The notes below the pieces were generated by a model. The model had not been told where the DNA came from. It saw nothing but the letters and a program-made list of their open reading frames with translations, and did not search any database. 64,000 nucleotides of DNA from an uncultured Prevotella sp. (GTDB lineage Bacteria; Bacteroidota; Bacteroidia; Bacteroidales; Bacteroidaceae). This document shows positions 8,688-17,052 of the stretch, in pieces. The stretch lies in the NCBI GenBank assembly GCA_900550365.1, contig URRR01000009.1, forward strand, positions 17,877-81,876, read 5' to 3'. Made by a program: the position numbers and the translations under genes. The first letter of the stretch is position 1. Every line of letters begins with the position of its first letter.

Positions 8688-9605
8688 TCATTTTAGCCAT
8701 TTGTCAGCGGTGTCGATATCCTTTTGGCGTGGCTCGCCGGCATGTTCAAACTTCATTTTCGGCAGTGCGTCAATAGTCTTTCCGTCAGCTCCGCAATATT
8801 TGGCAATGGTCTTGGCATAATGTTTCAGACCCTTTTTATTGATTGAGTCACATGCCGCGTTATATCCTTTTATAAATACGTCAAGCTGCTGTGTGCGGCG
8901 TTTGTCTTTCATGTCCTTGCTCCTGAATGCTATGACCCCGAAGCGCATATCCTTGTCGCGGCTGTCCATAAGTACAGGATTCTTATACAGCCGTGCCGTA
9001 GTAGCCTGCGGCTCGGTCAGCAGCATAGCGTCCATCTCGTTGTTGAGGAGCATCTGCAGCCTCAGGTTGACATCGTTTATCTGTACCTTGAACACCTCTT
9101 CCTCCTTCAGCTTGGCGCTGTCTACGGCATAGTCGGCAAGCAGGGCCGTTGCCGAGAAGCGTGCCATGGCTATCATCTTGTCACTCATCTGGTTTATACG
9201 TCTGATTCTTGCCAGACGGTTGCTTATCAGTTGCCAGTATGCGTTGGTGGCGGCCACATAGTCAAGGCCGGTGCCTTTGCGCTTCATCCATTGTCCGCGC
9301 ACTATGTCGGTGACACATCCCTCAATCGCGCCCTTCATCAGAGCCGCATCGCAGTCAATCTGTGCTTTATACGGTTTCAGTCTTATGTCGGCCTTGGCCG
9401 TGTCAAACATGTTATAATCCTTAGCCACATAGATAGGCAGACAGTCAAGAGTAGGCATCACGCCAACCTTCAATGCCAGCGAGTCTTCCCTGTGCAGCCG
9501 GGCCTGCTCAGCCCGTGACAGCCTCTGCTTCTCCTCATACGATTGTCCGCATCCCATAAGGATAACGGCTGTAAGTATAAATAAGAAGATGTATTTTGTG
9601 CTCAT
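8688..9605 (-). CDS. Solute-binding lipoprotein (NMT1/SsuA-like periplasmic binding protein)
   Basis: The product starts MSTKYIFLFILTAVILMGCG, a signal peptide with lipobox LMGC and acylated cysteine near residue 19. The mature part has LKVGVMPTLDCLPIYVAKDY, the opening of type-2 periplasmic binding proteins of the NMT1/SsuA group that bind sulfonates, taurine or thiamine-pyrimidine-like ligands. An ATG at 9614 would add three residues. No ABC permease or ATPase is nearby; the partner is the TPR protein downstream. The ligand is unknown. Confidence 0.75.
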   Translation of the reverse strand: MSTKYIFLFILTAVILMGCGQSYEEKQRLSRAEQARLHREDSLALKVGVMPTLDCLPIYVAKDYNMFDTAKADIRLKPYKAQIDCDAALMKGAIEGCVTDIVRGQWMKRKGTGLDYVAATNAYWQLISNRLARIRRINQMSDKMIAMARFSATALLADYAVDSAKLKEEEVFKVQINDVNLRLQMLLNNEMDAMLLTEPQATTARLYKNPVLMDSRDKDMRFGVIAFRSKDMKDKRRTQQLDVFIKGYNAACDSINKKGLKHYAKTIAKYCGADGKTIDALPKMKFEHAGEPRQKDIDTADKWLK

Positions 9606-9708
9606 TACATACATTAGTTAAAAAGGGCAGCCCAGCGTTTTACACCCGAGTCGCCCTTCAGAGTTTATTATTAATGTGCGATATTAGTCAGCATCATTCA
9701 ACTGTGGT

Positions 9709-9739
9709 GCAAAGTTAATGATTTATTTTGTAACTCAAA
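9709..9739 (-). promoter_or_regulatory. Promoter of the solute-binding lipoprotein operon
   Basis: The minus strand has TTTG at 9739-9736, an 18-bp gap and TAACTTTGC at 9717-9709. The leader is about 100 nt. Confidence 0.6.
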
Positions 9740-9812
9740 AAAATATCACTAATTTTGTAAAACAAATTAGGTGGGGCGTGAAGATTGTCATACTTGCTAC
9801 TGCTCGTTTTGC

Positions 9813-9900
9813 AAAAGGCCGTCTTTCGCATTGTAAAAGGTCATCTTTTGCACGCTAAAAGGCCACCTTTTACACGGTAAAAGATGACCTTTTGCAACGC
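9813..9900. repeat. 22-bp phased palindromic array, locus 2 (four units)
   Basis: Units start at 9813, 9835, 9857 and 9879 with exact 22-bp spacing. Cores are AAAAGGCCGTCTTTC, AAAAGGTCATCTTTT, AAAAGGCCACCTTTT and AAAAGATGACCTTTT. The cores of units 2 and 4 are exact reverse complements. The array lies between the divergent genes for the binding lipoprotein and radA. Confidence 0.93.
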
Positions 9901-10001
9901 GTTGAGCGTCAGACTGTTACGCGGCCGGCCGTAAACGGCTCCGCAATCAGCTTTCTGACGTGCGGTTGTAACGTTTCTCATGCCCTTTGTTTAATAATAT
10001 T

Positions 10002-11441
10002 ATGGCAAAGGATAAGATAGCTTACGTATGTTCAAACTGCGGACAGGAGTCATCAAAATGGATCGGCAAGTGTCCCAGCTGCGGGCAGTGGAATACGTTT
10101 AAGGAAATAAGAGTGGCTCCAGAGAGTGCGGGGCACATTGCAGCAGCGTCAGTTGCAGCTACGGTCAGAGGTGCCCGCCGGGACGTAAAAGCCCGTCCGC
10201 AGCGCCTTCGTGAAATATCTGCCAAAGACGAGCCGCGTATCGACATGCATGACGGTGAGCTGAACCGCGTGCTCGGCGGAGGACTTGTGCCCGGGTCGAT
10301 TGTGCTGCTCGGCGGTGAGCCGGGCATAGGTAAGAGTACCCTTACGTTGCAGACGGTGTTGAGGATGACTGACCGCCGTGTGCTATATGTCAGCGGAGAG
10401 GAAAGTGCCCATCAGTTAAAGATGCGTGCCGAAAGGATAAGCTCGGGGGCTGCCCGGCCGCTTAAAGCATCGGCGGATGCCGTCGGCAAGCCGGACGATG
10501 ATGAATGCATGATATTGTGTGACACATCTCTTGAAAACATATTTGCCAATATTCAGGAAGTAATGCCTGATATTGTGGTAATTGACTCGATACAGACTAT
10601 CAGTACGGAGACTGTTGACAGTTCACCCGGCAGCGTGTCGCAAGTGCGCGAGTGCGCCTCGGCGCTGCTCCGGTTTGCCAAGTCAAGCGGCATACCTGTA
10701 ATCCTGATAGGACATATAAATAAGGAAGGAACACTGGCCGGACCCAAGATTCTGGAACACATTGTAGACACTGTAATCCAGTTTGAGGGTGACCAGCATT
10801 ATATGTACCGCATACTCCGTTCTACTAAAAACCGCTTTGGCAGCACCTCTGAGCTTGGTATTTATGAAATGGAGCAGGACGGATTGCGCCAGGTTGCCAA
10901 CCCTTCTGAATTGCTGTTGACGCAGGACCACGAGGGACTTAGCGGCATAGCCATATCCTCGGCGATAGAAGGTGTGCGCCCGTTTCTTGTTGAGACGCAG
11001 GCTCTTGTGTCGTCGGCTGCTTACGGAACGCCGCAGCGCAGCGCTACGGGATTTGACCAGAGACGGCTCAACATGTTGCTTGCCGTACTCGAAAAGCGTG
11101 TCGGCTTCAAACTGATGCAGAAAGACGTGTTTCTCAACATAGCGGGAGGTCTGCGCGTTACAGACATGGCCATGGATCTCAGTGTTATTGCGGCGGTGCT
11201 CTCAAGCAATGTTGACACGGCTATAGAGACGGGCTGGTGCATGGCCGGTGAGGTGGGGCTGAGCGGCGAGGTGCGCCCAGTCAGCCGTATAGAGCAGCGT
11301 ATTGCTGAGGCCGAGAAGCTCGGTTTTACGAATATAATAGTGCCGAAGTATAACATGCAGGGGCTTTCGCGCAAGAAGTTCAATATCAATCTTGTGCCCG
11401 TCCGCAAGGTGGAGGAGGCTCTGAGGGCGTTGTTCGGCTGA
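10002..11441 (+). CDS. radA: DNA repair protein RadA
   Basis: RadA is a RecA-like branch-migration helicase in recombination repair. The N-terminal zinc finger has CxxC pairs at residues 10/13 and 24/27. The Walker A motif is GGEPGIGKST near residue 105, the family-specific KNRFG occurs mid-protein, and the C-terminus is a Lon-protease-like domain (about 330-479). I start at MAKDKIAYVC (10002), because the five residues before it in the longer reading are not family-like. At 479 residues it is slightly longer than usual, owing to a variable insert near residues 145-160. Confidence 0.95.
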   Translation: MAKDKIAYVCSNCGQESSKWIGKCPSCGQWNTFKEIRVAPESAGHIAAASVAATVRGARRDVKARPQRLREISAKDEPRIDMHDGELNRVLGGGLVPGSIVLLGGEPGIGKSTLTLQTVLRMTDRRVLYVSGEESAHQLKMRAERISSGAARPLKASADAVGKPDDDECMILCDTSLENIFANIQEVMPDIVVIDSIQTISTETVDSSPGSVSQVRECASALLRFAKSSGIPVILIGHINKEGTLAGPKILEHIVDTVIQFEGDQHYMYRILRSTKNRFGSTSELGIYEMEQDGLRQVANPSELLLTQDHEGLSGIAISSAIEGVRPFLVETQALVSSAAYGTPQRSATGFDQRRLNMLLAVLEKRVGFKLMQKDVFLNIAGGLRVTDMAMDLSVIAAVLSSNVDTAIETGWCMAGEVGLSGEVRPVSRIEQRIAEAEKLGFTNIIVPKYNMQGLSRKKFNINLVPVRKVEEALRALFG

Positions 11442-11465
11442 CGCCTGACGGCTTATTGATAAAAT

Positions 11466-11520
11466 AAGCGCCGTATTACGGATTGCAGCATATTGTCTGC
11501 ACAACCGTAATACGGCGCTT
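11466..11520. terminator. Bidirectional terminator between radA and the TlpA-like gene
   Basis: AAGCGCCGTATTACGG (11466-11481) and CCGTAATACGGCGCTT (11505-11520) form a perfect 16-bp stem; TGCAG/CTGCA inside adds five pairs. T-rich tracts flank it on both strands, serving the two convergent genes. Confidence 0.88.
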
Positions 11521-11554
11521 TCTATTGTTATGTATGGACTGTGCTGTTGTGCGC

Positions 11555-12133
11555 TTATTGTGCGGCGGCCTTATCGGCTGTGCCGAGACGGTTGGCGATA
11601 AACGCCGTAAGCTCCTCGCCTCTCAGGCCGGCTGCAATCACTTTGCCCGTGTTGTCAACTACGATAGTGAACGGTATGGCCTGTATTCCGTACATTTTGG
11701 CCGCGCTGTTGTTCCATCCCTGAAGGTCAGACAACTGTGTCCATGTCATGTTCATGGTGCTTATTGCGTCAGTCCACTGCTCTTTGTTCTCGTCAAGAGA
11801 TACGCCGACAATGCCAAGTCCCTTGTCCTTGTAGTCGTTGTATGTCTTCACAAGGCCGGGCATTTCCTGACGGCACGGTCCGCACCAGCTTGCCCAGAAG
11901 TCAACAACAGTAATCTTATGTCTGGCAAACTCGTCGGCAACTGTTACGTTGTTGCCGTTGATGTCGGCCATGGTGAAGTTTATCTTGAGCTCCTGCTCAT
12001 TGTTGTCTTCACGCTGAGTAGTGTCAGCCTGCGCTGCAGTCTGTGTCGTCTGGCTCTCGGTCTTGCCGTTTTTGCATGCTGTGAAGGTTATCAGCGCAGC
12101 GGCAGATATTATCAATATGCGGCGTATCTTCAT
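11555..12133 (-). CDS. TlpA/ResA-like thioredoxin-fold lipoprotein
   Basis: This 192-residue exported protein has a lipobox ending in FTAC (cysteine 20), a Q/T-rich linker, and a thioredoxin domain with the active site WASWCGPCRQEM near residue 85 and the cis-proline segment IQAIPFTIVV. Such proteins reduce disulfides or peroxides in the periplasm, often serving cytochrome maturation or stress defence. It is the last gene of a thiE-like/prs/tlpA-like run with 11-nt spacing after prs. The electron donor is not identifiable here. Confidence 0.88.
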   Translation of the reverse strand: MKIRRILIISAAALITFTACKNGKTESQTTQTAAQADTTQREDNNEQELKINFTMADINGNNVTVADEFARHKITVVDFWASWCGPCRQEMPGLVKTYNDYKDKGLGIVGVSLDENKEQWTDAISTMNMTWTQLSDLQGWNNSAAKMYGIQAIPFTIVVDNTGKVIAAGLRGEELTAFIANRLGTADKAAAQ

Positions 12134-12144
12134 GCTTTCAGGCT

Positions 12145-13083
12145 TTATACGAGATACTGTGAACTGATGCTCTCATTGTTGACCACGCGGCGGATGGTCT
12201 CTGCGAACATGTCTGCAACTGACAGTTGCTTGACCTTGGCGCAGCGGTTAGAGTAGGGAATAGAGTCGGTGAACACCATCTCTTCAAGTGCAGAGTTCTG
12301 TATTCTCTCGCTTGCGGGTCCGCTCATGACGCAGTGTGACGCGCAGGCTCTTACGCTCTTGGCACCGGCCTGCTTCATTATGTCGGCGGCCTTGGTTATG
12401 GTTCCGGCCGTGTCAACCATGTCGTCAATGATTACTACGTTCTTTCCCTTGACGTCACCGATAATCTGCATGCTTTCAACAACGTTTGCGCGGGCACGCG
12501 TCTTGTTGCAAAGTACAAGCGGGCATCCTAAGTATTTGGCATAAGTATTGGCGCGTTTACTGCCGCCGACGTCAGGAGATGCGATGACAATATCGTCGAG
12601 CTTGAGGCTCAGGAGATATGGAAGTATGACGCCGGACGCGTAAAGGTGGTCAACAGGAACATCGAAGAATCCCTGTATCTGGTCAGCGTGCAGGTCCATG
12701 GTGATAAGGCGGTCGATGCCGGCCACCCTCAACAGGTCGGCCACGAGCTTGGCGCCGATGCTTACACGCGGCTTATCCTTGCGGTCCTGTCGTGCCCAGC
12801 CGAAATATGGAATTACGGCATTGATGCTTTTGGCTGACGCGCGTTTGGCGGCGTCAATCATCAGCAAGAGTTCCATGAGGTTGTCTGAATTAGGGAATGT
12901 GCTCTGTACGAGGAACACGTCGCGCCCGCGGATAGACTCCTCGTAAGACACGGCGAACTCGCCGTCAGAGAACTTTGTTATTAGCAGATTGCCAAGGGGG
13001 CAACCCAGGCTGTTGCAGATTTTTTCCGCAAGGTATCTCGTATTGGTGCCCGAGAATACCATAAAAGAGTTTTTCTCACTCAT
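12145..13083 (-). CDS. prs: Ribose-phosphate pyrophosphokinase
   Basis: Prs makes phosphoribosyl pyrophosphate from ribose-5-phosphate and ATP for nucleotide, histidine and NAD synthesis. The 312-residue protein has the family motifs DLHADQIQGFFDVPVDHLYA and the PRPP-binding loop VVIIDDMVDTAGTI. Length is normal. It lies between the thiE-like gene (31 nt upstream) and the TlpA-like gene. Confidence 0.96.
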   Translation of the reverse strand: MSEKNSFMVFSGTNTRYLAEKICNSLGCPLGNLLITKFSDGEFAVSYEESIRGRDVFLVQSTFPNSDNLMELLLMIDAAKRASAKSINAVIPYFGWARQDRKDKPRVSIGAKLVADLLRVAGIDRLITMDLHADQIQGFFDVPVDHLYASGVILPYLLSLKLDDIVIASPDVGGSKRANTYAKYLGCPLVLCNKTRARANVVESMQIIGDVKGKNVVIIDDMVDTAGTITKAADIMKQAGAKSVRACASHCVMSGPASERIQNSALEEMVFTDSIPYSNRCAKVKQLSVADMFAETIRRVVNNESISSQYLV

Positions 13084-13114
13084 TTTGGCTTATAGTTGTT
13101 TTATTAATTATTTT

Positions 13115-13702
13115 TTATGATGCTGCTTTTCTGAGCTTCTCAAAATGGCTTATGAGATCCTTGTAGTCAAGTTCATTATGAATGTCGAACCTGCTCCACA
13201 GATCCTTGCATACCACTACGCCGCCAAAGCCTAACTCCTTGGCCGTCTTGATGTTGTCAAGGCTTACGCCACCGAGCGCATACACGTGGCGGTCAATCAG
13301 TCCCTGACGTGCCGCGCTCTCAAGTTCGCTCATGTCGCGGCCGCCCTGGGTGAATGTGTTGTCAAGAAAAACGTACTCAGCCTTTTTCTTCATGGCGTTA
13401 AGCGCGCTTATGTCATGGCATGTGCGGCTGAACTTTCCTTTATAGTCTTTAGGCAAGTCCTTGGTGCTGTCGTCAATGTGTATTCCCGCCAGTCCGTATT
13501 CATTCTTCAGGTAATAATGGTCATGAACGGTTATTTTACCGTATGATATTTCGGGAAGAAGAGACAGCAGACGTTCTGAATACATAGGTGAAGCTCCGGG
13601 CTTGTACAGGTGCAGGTTGTCCATGCCCTCCTCGAAAAGAGCCGTCAGTATCTTGTCTTCTTCTACGAAGAAGGTAGGTTGGGTCATTATAACGAGCTTC
13701 AT
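13115..13702 (-). CDS. Thiamine-phosphate synthase/TenI-family protein
   Basis: The 195-residue TIM-barrel protein resembles ThiE and the ring-isomerising TenI: LHLYKPGAS near residue 30, GIHIDDS near 75, and the phosphate-binding loop YALGGVSLDNIKTAKELGFGGV (written here only to its core, ALGGVSLDNI) near 145. It is shorter than typical ThiE and the diphosphate loop is not clearly conserved, so it could be a TenI-type aminase or isomerase. No other thiamine gene is nearby. It has its own promoter and heads the run with prs. Confidence 0.72.
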   Translation of the reverse strand: MKLVIMTQPTFFVEEDKILTALFEEGMDNLHLYKPGASPMYSERLLSLLPEISYGKITVHDHYYLKNEYGLAGIHIDDSTKDLPKDYKGKFSRTCHDISALNAMKKKAEYVFLDNTFTQGGRDMSELESAARQGLIDRHVYALGGVSLDNIKTAKELGFGGVVVCKDLWSRFDIHNELDYKDLISHFEKLRKAAS

Positions 13703-13723
13703 CGCTTTTTTCTTTTTCCAAAT

Positions 13724-13755
13724 GCAAATGTATAAAAAAAAAGATAAACGGGCAA
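13724..13755 (-). promoter_or_regulatory. Promoter of the thiE-like/prs operon
   Basis: The minus strand has TTG at 13755-13753, a 20-bp gap and TACATTTGC at 13732-13724, 22 nt before the start codon. Confidence 0.72.
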
Positions 13756-13974
13756 TCTATTGGATAATAAAAGTTGTTTCGTGAGCCTTAAAATTGAGGA
13801 AAAATAATGTTACGGCATTGCGTGATGCTGTTTTTTTGTTGTTTTAAGCCGTTTTCATGGCAATCTTCAGTGATGTCTGTGGGCTTTGCGGTAATGTTGA
13901 TGAGCATGAACTCCCTGTGTATCGGCTTCGGCGACATGGTTGCTTTTGTAACGGCCTGATTGTCAATGCGTTGT

Positions 13975-14062
13975 AAAAGGCCGTCTTTTGCAAGCTAAAA
14001 GACGGCCTTTTGGCGTATGATTGACGGCCTTTTGAAAAGCAAAAGACCGTCTTTTGTACAAC
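13975..14062. repeat. 22-bp phased palindromic array, locus 3 (four units)
   Basis: Units start at 13975, 13997, 14019 and 14041. Core 1 AAAAGGCCGTCTTTT and core 2 AAAAGACGGCCTTTT are exact reverse complements separated by the spacer GCAAGCT, giving a 15-bp perfect stem. Core 4 is AAAAGACCGTCTTTT. The array lies between the divergent thiE-like gene and nspC. No gene is visible in the rest of this 540-bp gap. Confidence 0.93.
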
Positions 14063-14213
14063 AGTCTGACAAACGATGTGAGATTGTCACGTCATTAAGG
14101 GCTTTGCCGGTAAATGTTCTTGTCATCCGGATTAGTCTGCCCGGATAGAGGAGGAAACTGTCAAAGATGCAAATCTTGACTGTGATTTGCCATGTAATAT
14201 TAAAAAAAATGTG

Positions 14214-14222
14214 TAAGTTTGC
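14214..14222 (+). promoter_or_regulatory. -7 box of the nspC promoter
   Basis: TAAGTTTGC abuts the ATG at 14223. A TTTG at 14186-14189 is 24 bp upstream, wider than ideal. The expected start near 14226 excludes the ATG at 14223 and supports translation from 14250. Confidence 0.6.
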
Positions 14223-14249
14223 ATGCGGATTATATCAGAGATAAAGACA

Positions 14250-15422
14250 ATGAAGATAAACCTTGATACATTTGAAGGCTTGGACAGGCCGTTCTATGTG
14301 CTTGAGGAGAAAAGGCTCAGGCGCAATCTTGAGTTGATAAGGAGTGTGGCTGATGCCGGAGGTGTTGAGATTATTTTGGCGTTCAAGGCTTATGCCCTGT
14401 GGAAGACATTCCCTGTGTTCAGGGAGTATATAAAAGCCACTACGGCAAGCTCGTTGTATGAAGCGCTGCTTGCCGTTAACGAGTTCGGCAGTAAGGCTCA
14501 CACTTTCTCGCCGGCATACACTGATTATGAAATAGACGATATAGCCAGATGCTCAAGTCATATAACGTTTAATTCATTGTCACAATATACTCGGCTGCAT
14601 GCCAGAGCCAAGGCTGCAAACGCTGAACTGAGCATAGGCCTGCGCATAAATCCAGAGTATTCAGAGGTGGGCACGGCCCTTTATAATCCTTGCGCTCCCG
14701 GCACCCGCTTCGGCATCACAGCCGATAAGTTGCCGGCCACGCTGCCTGATGATATAGAAGGATTCCATTGTCATTGCCATTGTGAGAGTGGATCGGATGT
14801 TTTCGTGAGAACATTGGAACATATTACGGAAAAGTTCTCGCCATGGTTCAGTCAGATAAAATGGATTAACTTCGGCGGCGGTCATCTTATGACACGTAAG
14901 GATTACGACATACCTTTATTAATAAGGACACTTAACGGCCTGCACAGAAAGTATCCACACCTTAATATAATATTAGAACCTGGCAGCGCATTCGCCTGGC
15001 AGACAGGGCCACTTGTGTCTCAGGTGGTAGACATTGTGGAAGACCGAGGCATAAAGACAGCCATACTTAACGTAAGTTTTACGTGCCACATGCCTGACTG
15101 TCTGGAGATGCCGTACATGCCGGCGGTGCGTGGCGCCGAGATAATTGAAGACGGAGACAAGTCTGACGCGTCAGAAGAAAATGTGTACAGGCTCGGCGGT
15201 AACAGTTGCCTGTCAGGTGATTTCATGGGGCTGTGGCGCTTCCCCAGCGGTCTGCATGTAGGTGACAACGTGATTTTTGAGGATATGCTGCATTATACAA
15301 CCGTAAAAACCAACATGTTTAACGGAATAACGCATCCGTCAATCGCTTTTGCGCATGAAGACGGGACATTCGAGATTTTGCGTACATTTACTTATGATGA
15401 TTATCGAAACCGCATGGATTAA
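14250..15422 (+). CDS. nspC: Carboxynorspermidine/carboxyspermidine decarboxylase
   Basis: This PLP enzyme of the alanine-racemase fold removes the carboxyl group from carboxy(nor)spermidine in the alternative spermidine pathway used by many Bacteroidota. The PLP lysine is in ILAFKAYALWKTF near residue 50; other landmarks are GFHCHCHCESG, NFGGGHLMTRKDY and EPGSAFAW. The Cys-region ILNVSFTCHMPDCLEMPY is characteristic of NspC. I begin at MKINLDTFEG (14250), since the upstream ATG at 14223 precedes the expected transcript. The dehydrogenase partner is not in the window. Confidence 0.93.
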   Translation: MKINLDTFEGLDRPFYVLEEKRLRRNLELIRSVADAGGVEIILAFKAYALWKTFPVFREYIKATTASSLYEALLAVNEFGSKAHTFSPAYTDYEIDDIARCSSHITFNSLSQYTRLHARAKAANAELSIGLRINPEYSEVGTALYNPCAPGTRFGITADKLPATLPDDIEGFHCHCHCESGSDVFVRTLEHITEKFSPWFSQIKWINFGGGHLMTRKDYDIPLLIRTLNGLHRKYPHLNIILEPGSAFAWQTGPLVSQVVDIVEDRGIKTAILNVSFTCHMPDCLEMPYMPAVRGAEIIEDGDKSDASEENVYRLGGNSCLSGDFMGLWRFPSGLHVGDNVIFEDMLHYTTVKTNMFNGITHPSIAFAHEDGTFEILRTFTYDDYRNRMD

Positions 15423-15463
15423 AAGTTTTTTTCATCAAAATTGAAAAAAAAAGTCGCAAAAGT

Positions 15464-15495
15464 TTTGCAGACTTAAGAAAAAACTGTATCTTTGC
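15464..15495 (+). promoter_or_regulatory. Promoter of the tRNA cluster
   Basis: TTTG (15464-15467), a 19-bp gap and TATCTTTGC (15487-15495) match the consensus and lie 37 nt before the first tRNA. Confidence 0.75.
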
Positions 15496-15532
15496 ACCGC
15501 ATTTAGAGAAATGCTCCTTTGAAAAGGAACAA

Positions 15533-15605
15533 GCGGCAATAGCTCAGTTGGTAGAGCGCGACCTTGCCAAGGTCGAGGTCGCGGGTCCGAGTCCCGTTTG
15601 CCGCT
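15533..15605 (+). tRNA. tRNA-Gly (anticodon GCC)
   Basis: A 73-nt cloverleaf with acceptor stem GCGGCAA/TTGCCGC, D-arm AGCTCAGTTGGTAGAGC, anticodon loop TTGCCAA and T-loop GGTCCGAGTCC. No CCA is encoded. It is identical to the copy at 15868. Confidence 0.97.
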
Positions 15606-15651
15606 CATACATTCTGAATAAACAGCGTGTGGGAGGAGTTCTTCCTGTTAA

Positions 15652-15733
15652 GCCCAGGTGGCGGAATTGGTAGACGCGCACGTTTCAGGTGCGTGTGTTT
15701 CACGACGTGCAGGTTCGAGTCCTGTTCTGGGCA
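15652..15733 (+). tRNA. tRNA-Leu (anticodon CAG)
   Basis: A class II tRNA of 82 nt: acceptor GCCCAGG/TCTGGGC, D-arm GCGGAATTGGTAGACGC, anticodon loop TTCAGGT, long variable arm and T-loop GGTTCGAGTCC. No CCA is encoded. Confidence 0.95.
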
Positions 15734-15759
15734 CTTTTTATTCAGAATGATTTTATGTT

Positions 15760-15843
15760 GGAGAGGTGGCGGAATTGGTAGACGCGCTACTTTGAGGGGG
15801 TAGTGAAAATTGTTTCGTGGGAGTTCGAGTCTCCTCCTCTTCA
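15760..15843 (+). tRNA. tRNA-Leu (anticodon GAG)
   Basis: A class II tRNA of 84 nt: acceptor GGAGAGG/CCTCTTC, the same D-arm as the Leu-CAG gene, anticodon loop TTGAGGG, variable arm and T-loop AGTTCGAGTCT. No CCA is encoded. Confidence 0.95.
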
Positions 15844-15867
15844 CACATAATGTTTTTATTGCTTCAG

Positions 15868-15940
15868 GCGGCAATAGCTCAGTTGGTAGAGCGCGACCTT
15901 GCCAAGGTCGAGGTCGCGGGTCCGAGTCCCGTTTGCCGCT
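15868..15940 (+). tRNA. tRNA-Gly (anticodon GCC), second copy
   Basis: Its 73 nt are identical to the tRNA at 15533-15605. It ends 25 nt before the next protein gene and may be processed from a joint transcript. Confidence 0.97.
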
Positions 15941-15965
15941 CTTCTTCAAATCGAAAAATACACTC

Positions 15966-16511
15966 ATGAATTTATATTTAAGATACTTCGATAAAGAGAC
16001 ATTGGTAAGCAATGTCGATGACGCCATAGCTTTTTTGTATTCTATTGACGAGATAGGAATGAATCCCGATTTGGAGCGTGACATTAGGGAATATGTCGCA
16101 AGCAGCGTGTATTATCCGAAGCGTTACAAAATACGTCCCCGCGTTTATTTCATCATAATCAAGACCGAGGCGGCTACTATGCTTGACTTCAAGCAGAAGA
16201 AGGCTCTGCGTTCTAATCTTCATGCGGGTGATGCACGTGAGGAGGTCTCGCCGGCTTTGGCACGTCTTACAGAAGAGCGTCCGGGATGGTATGAGGGTAC
16301 GCTTGATTTCAAGCGTGTCGTTCTGGTGCCTATAACGGGCAAGCATGAATACCGTGACACTCACTTCGTAGTGAACTGTAAGGCCATGTCCGGGCTCGAC
16401 TGTTATAACCGTATGGTAGACCATCTGCGCGGAAGAGTAGACAGCCGTAGCCAGTTCCCTTCAGCCAAGGGCAAGAACTTCAAGTTCCGTTATCTTGGCA
16501 TGTGGAAATAA
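15966..16511 (+). CDS. Conserved hypothetical protein after the tRNA cluster
   Basis: I take the ATG at 15966 (MNLYLRYFDKETLV), because any longer reading would run through the tRNA genes. The product is 181 residues, soluble, with no signal peptide, membrane helix or motif that I recognise. It mixes acidic N-terminal helices with a basic C-terminus (KGKNFKFRYLGMWK). The position directly behind tRNAs may give it shared transcription. Function is unknown. Confidence 0.75.
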   Translation: MNLYLRYFDKETLVSNVDDAIAFLYSIDEIGMNPDLERDIREYVASSVYYPKRYKIRPRVYFIIIKTEAATMLDFKQKKALRSNLHAGDAREEVSPALARLTEERPGWYEGTLDFKRVVLVPITGKHEYRDTHFVVNCKAMSGLDCYNRMVDHLRGRVDSRSQFPSAKGKNFKFRYLGMWK

Positions 16512-16537
16512 TCGTAGCAAAATAGCAGTGCGGTTTT

Positions 16538-16578
16538 ATGGCCTTAGATTTGTGAAAGGCCATTAAGCCGCATGGCTT
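16538..16578 (+). terminator. Double hairpin downstream of the hypothetical gene
   Basis: ATGGCCTT (16538-16545) pairs with AAGGCCAT (16556-16563). A second short hairpin, AAGCC-gcat-GGCTT, is followed by TTAT. This is a plausible terminator before ssb. Confidence 0.55.
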
Positions 16579-16603
16579 TTATAATCCTCAAAACTTAAGT
16601 CGT

Positions 16604-17008
16604 ATGAACAAAGTCATGCTTATAGGCAATGTAGGCAAGGAACCTGTTATACGTTATTATGACCATGACCAGGCCGTGGCAACGCTGTCGCTGGCCACGA
16701 CGGAGCGCGGCTACACGTTGCAGAACGGTACGCAGGTGCCTGACAGGACAGACTGGCACAACATCGTGCTTTATAGAGGTTTGGCCAAGATTGTAGAGAA
16801 ATATGTGCATAAGGGAGACAAGCTGTATGTTGAGGGGCGCATCCATTACCGCACGTATGATGACCAGAAAGGCATTCGCCATTATGTAACTGAGGTTTAC
16901 GCTGATAATATGGAGCTGCTGTCACCTAAACCGGCTCAGCCTGCTGCGCAGGACCAGGCCAAATCTGCTGTTGCAAGTCCTGAAGATAACAATGACGCGC
17001 CATTCTGA
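16604..17008 (+). CDS. ssb: Single-stranded DNA-binding protein
   Basis: The 134-residue protein starts MNKVMLIGNVGKEPVIRYYD, the standard opening of SSB. It has an OB fold to about residue 105 (DWHNIVLYRGLAKIVEKYVH, LYVEGRIHYRTYDD) and a disordered tail ending in the acidic DDAPF tip that recruits partner proteins. It protects single-stranded DNA in replication and repair. Confidence 0.96.
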   Translation: MNKVMLIGNVGKEPVIRYYDHDQAVATLSLATTERGYTLQNGTQVPDRTDWHNIVLYRGLAKIVEKYVHKGDKLYVEGRIHYRTYDDQKGIRHYVTEVYADNMELLSPKPAQPAAQDQAKSAVASPEDNNDAPF

Positions 17009-17052
17009 ATTTTAAGAATGGCTGTCACCGATTTCCGCATACATCATAATTT

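Noticed and set aside
15533..15940. The tRNA cluster as an integration site
   Set aside because: No integrase, no tRNA fragment duplication and no foreign genes are seen on either side.
15810..15965. N-terminal extension of the hypothetical protein through the tRNA genes
   Set aside because: It would translate parts of tRNA-Leu(GAG) and the second tRNA-Gly; the ATG at 15966 just after the last tRNA is adequate.
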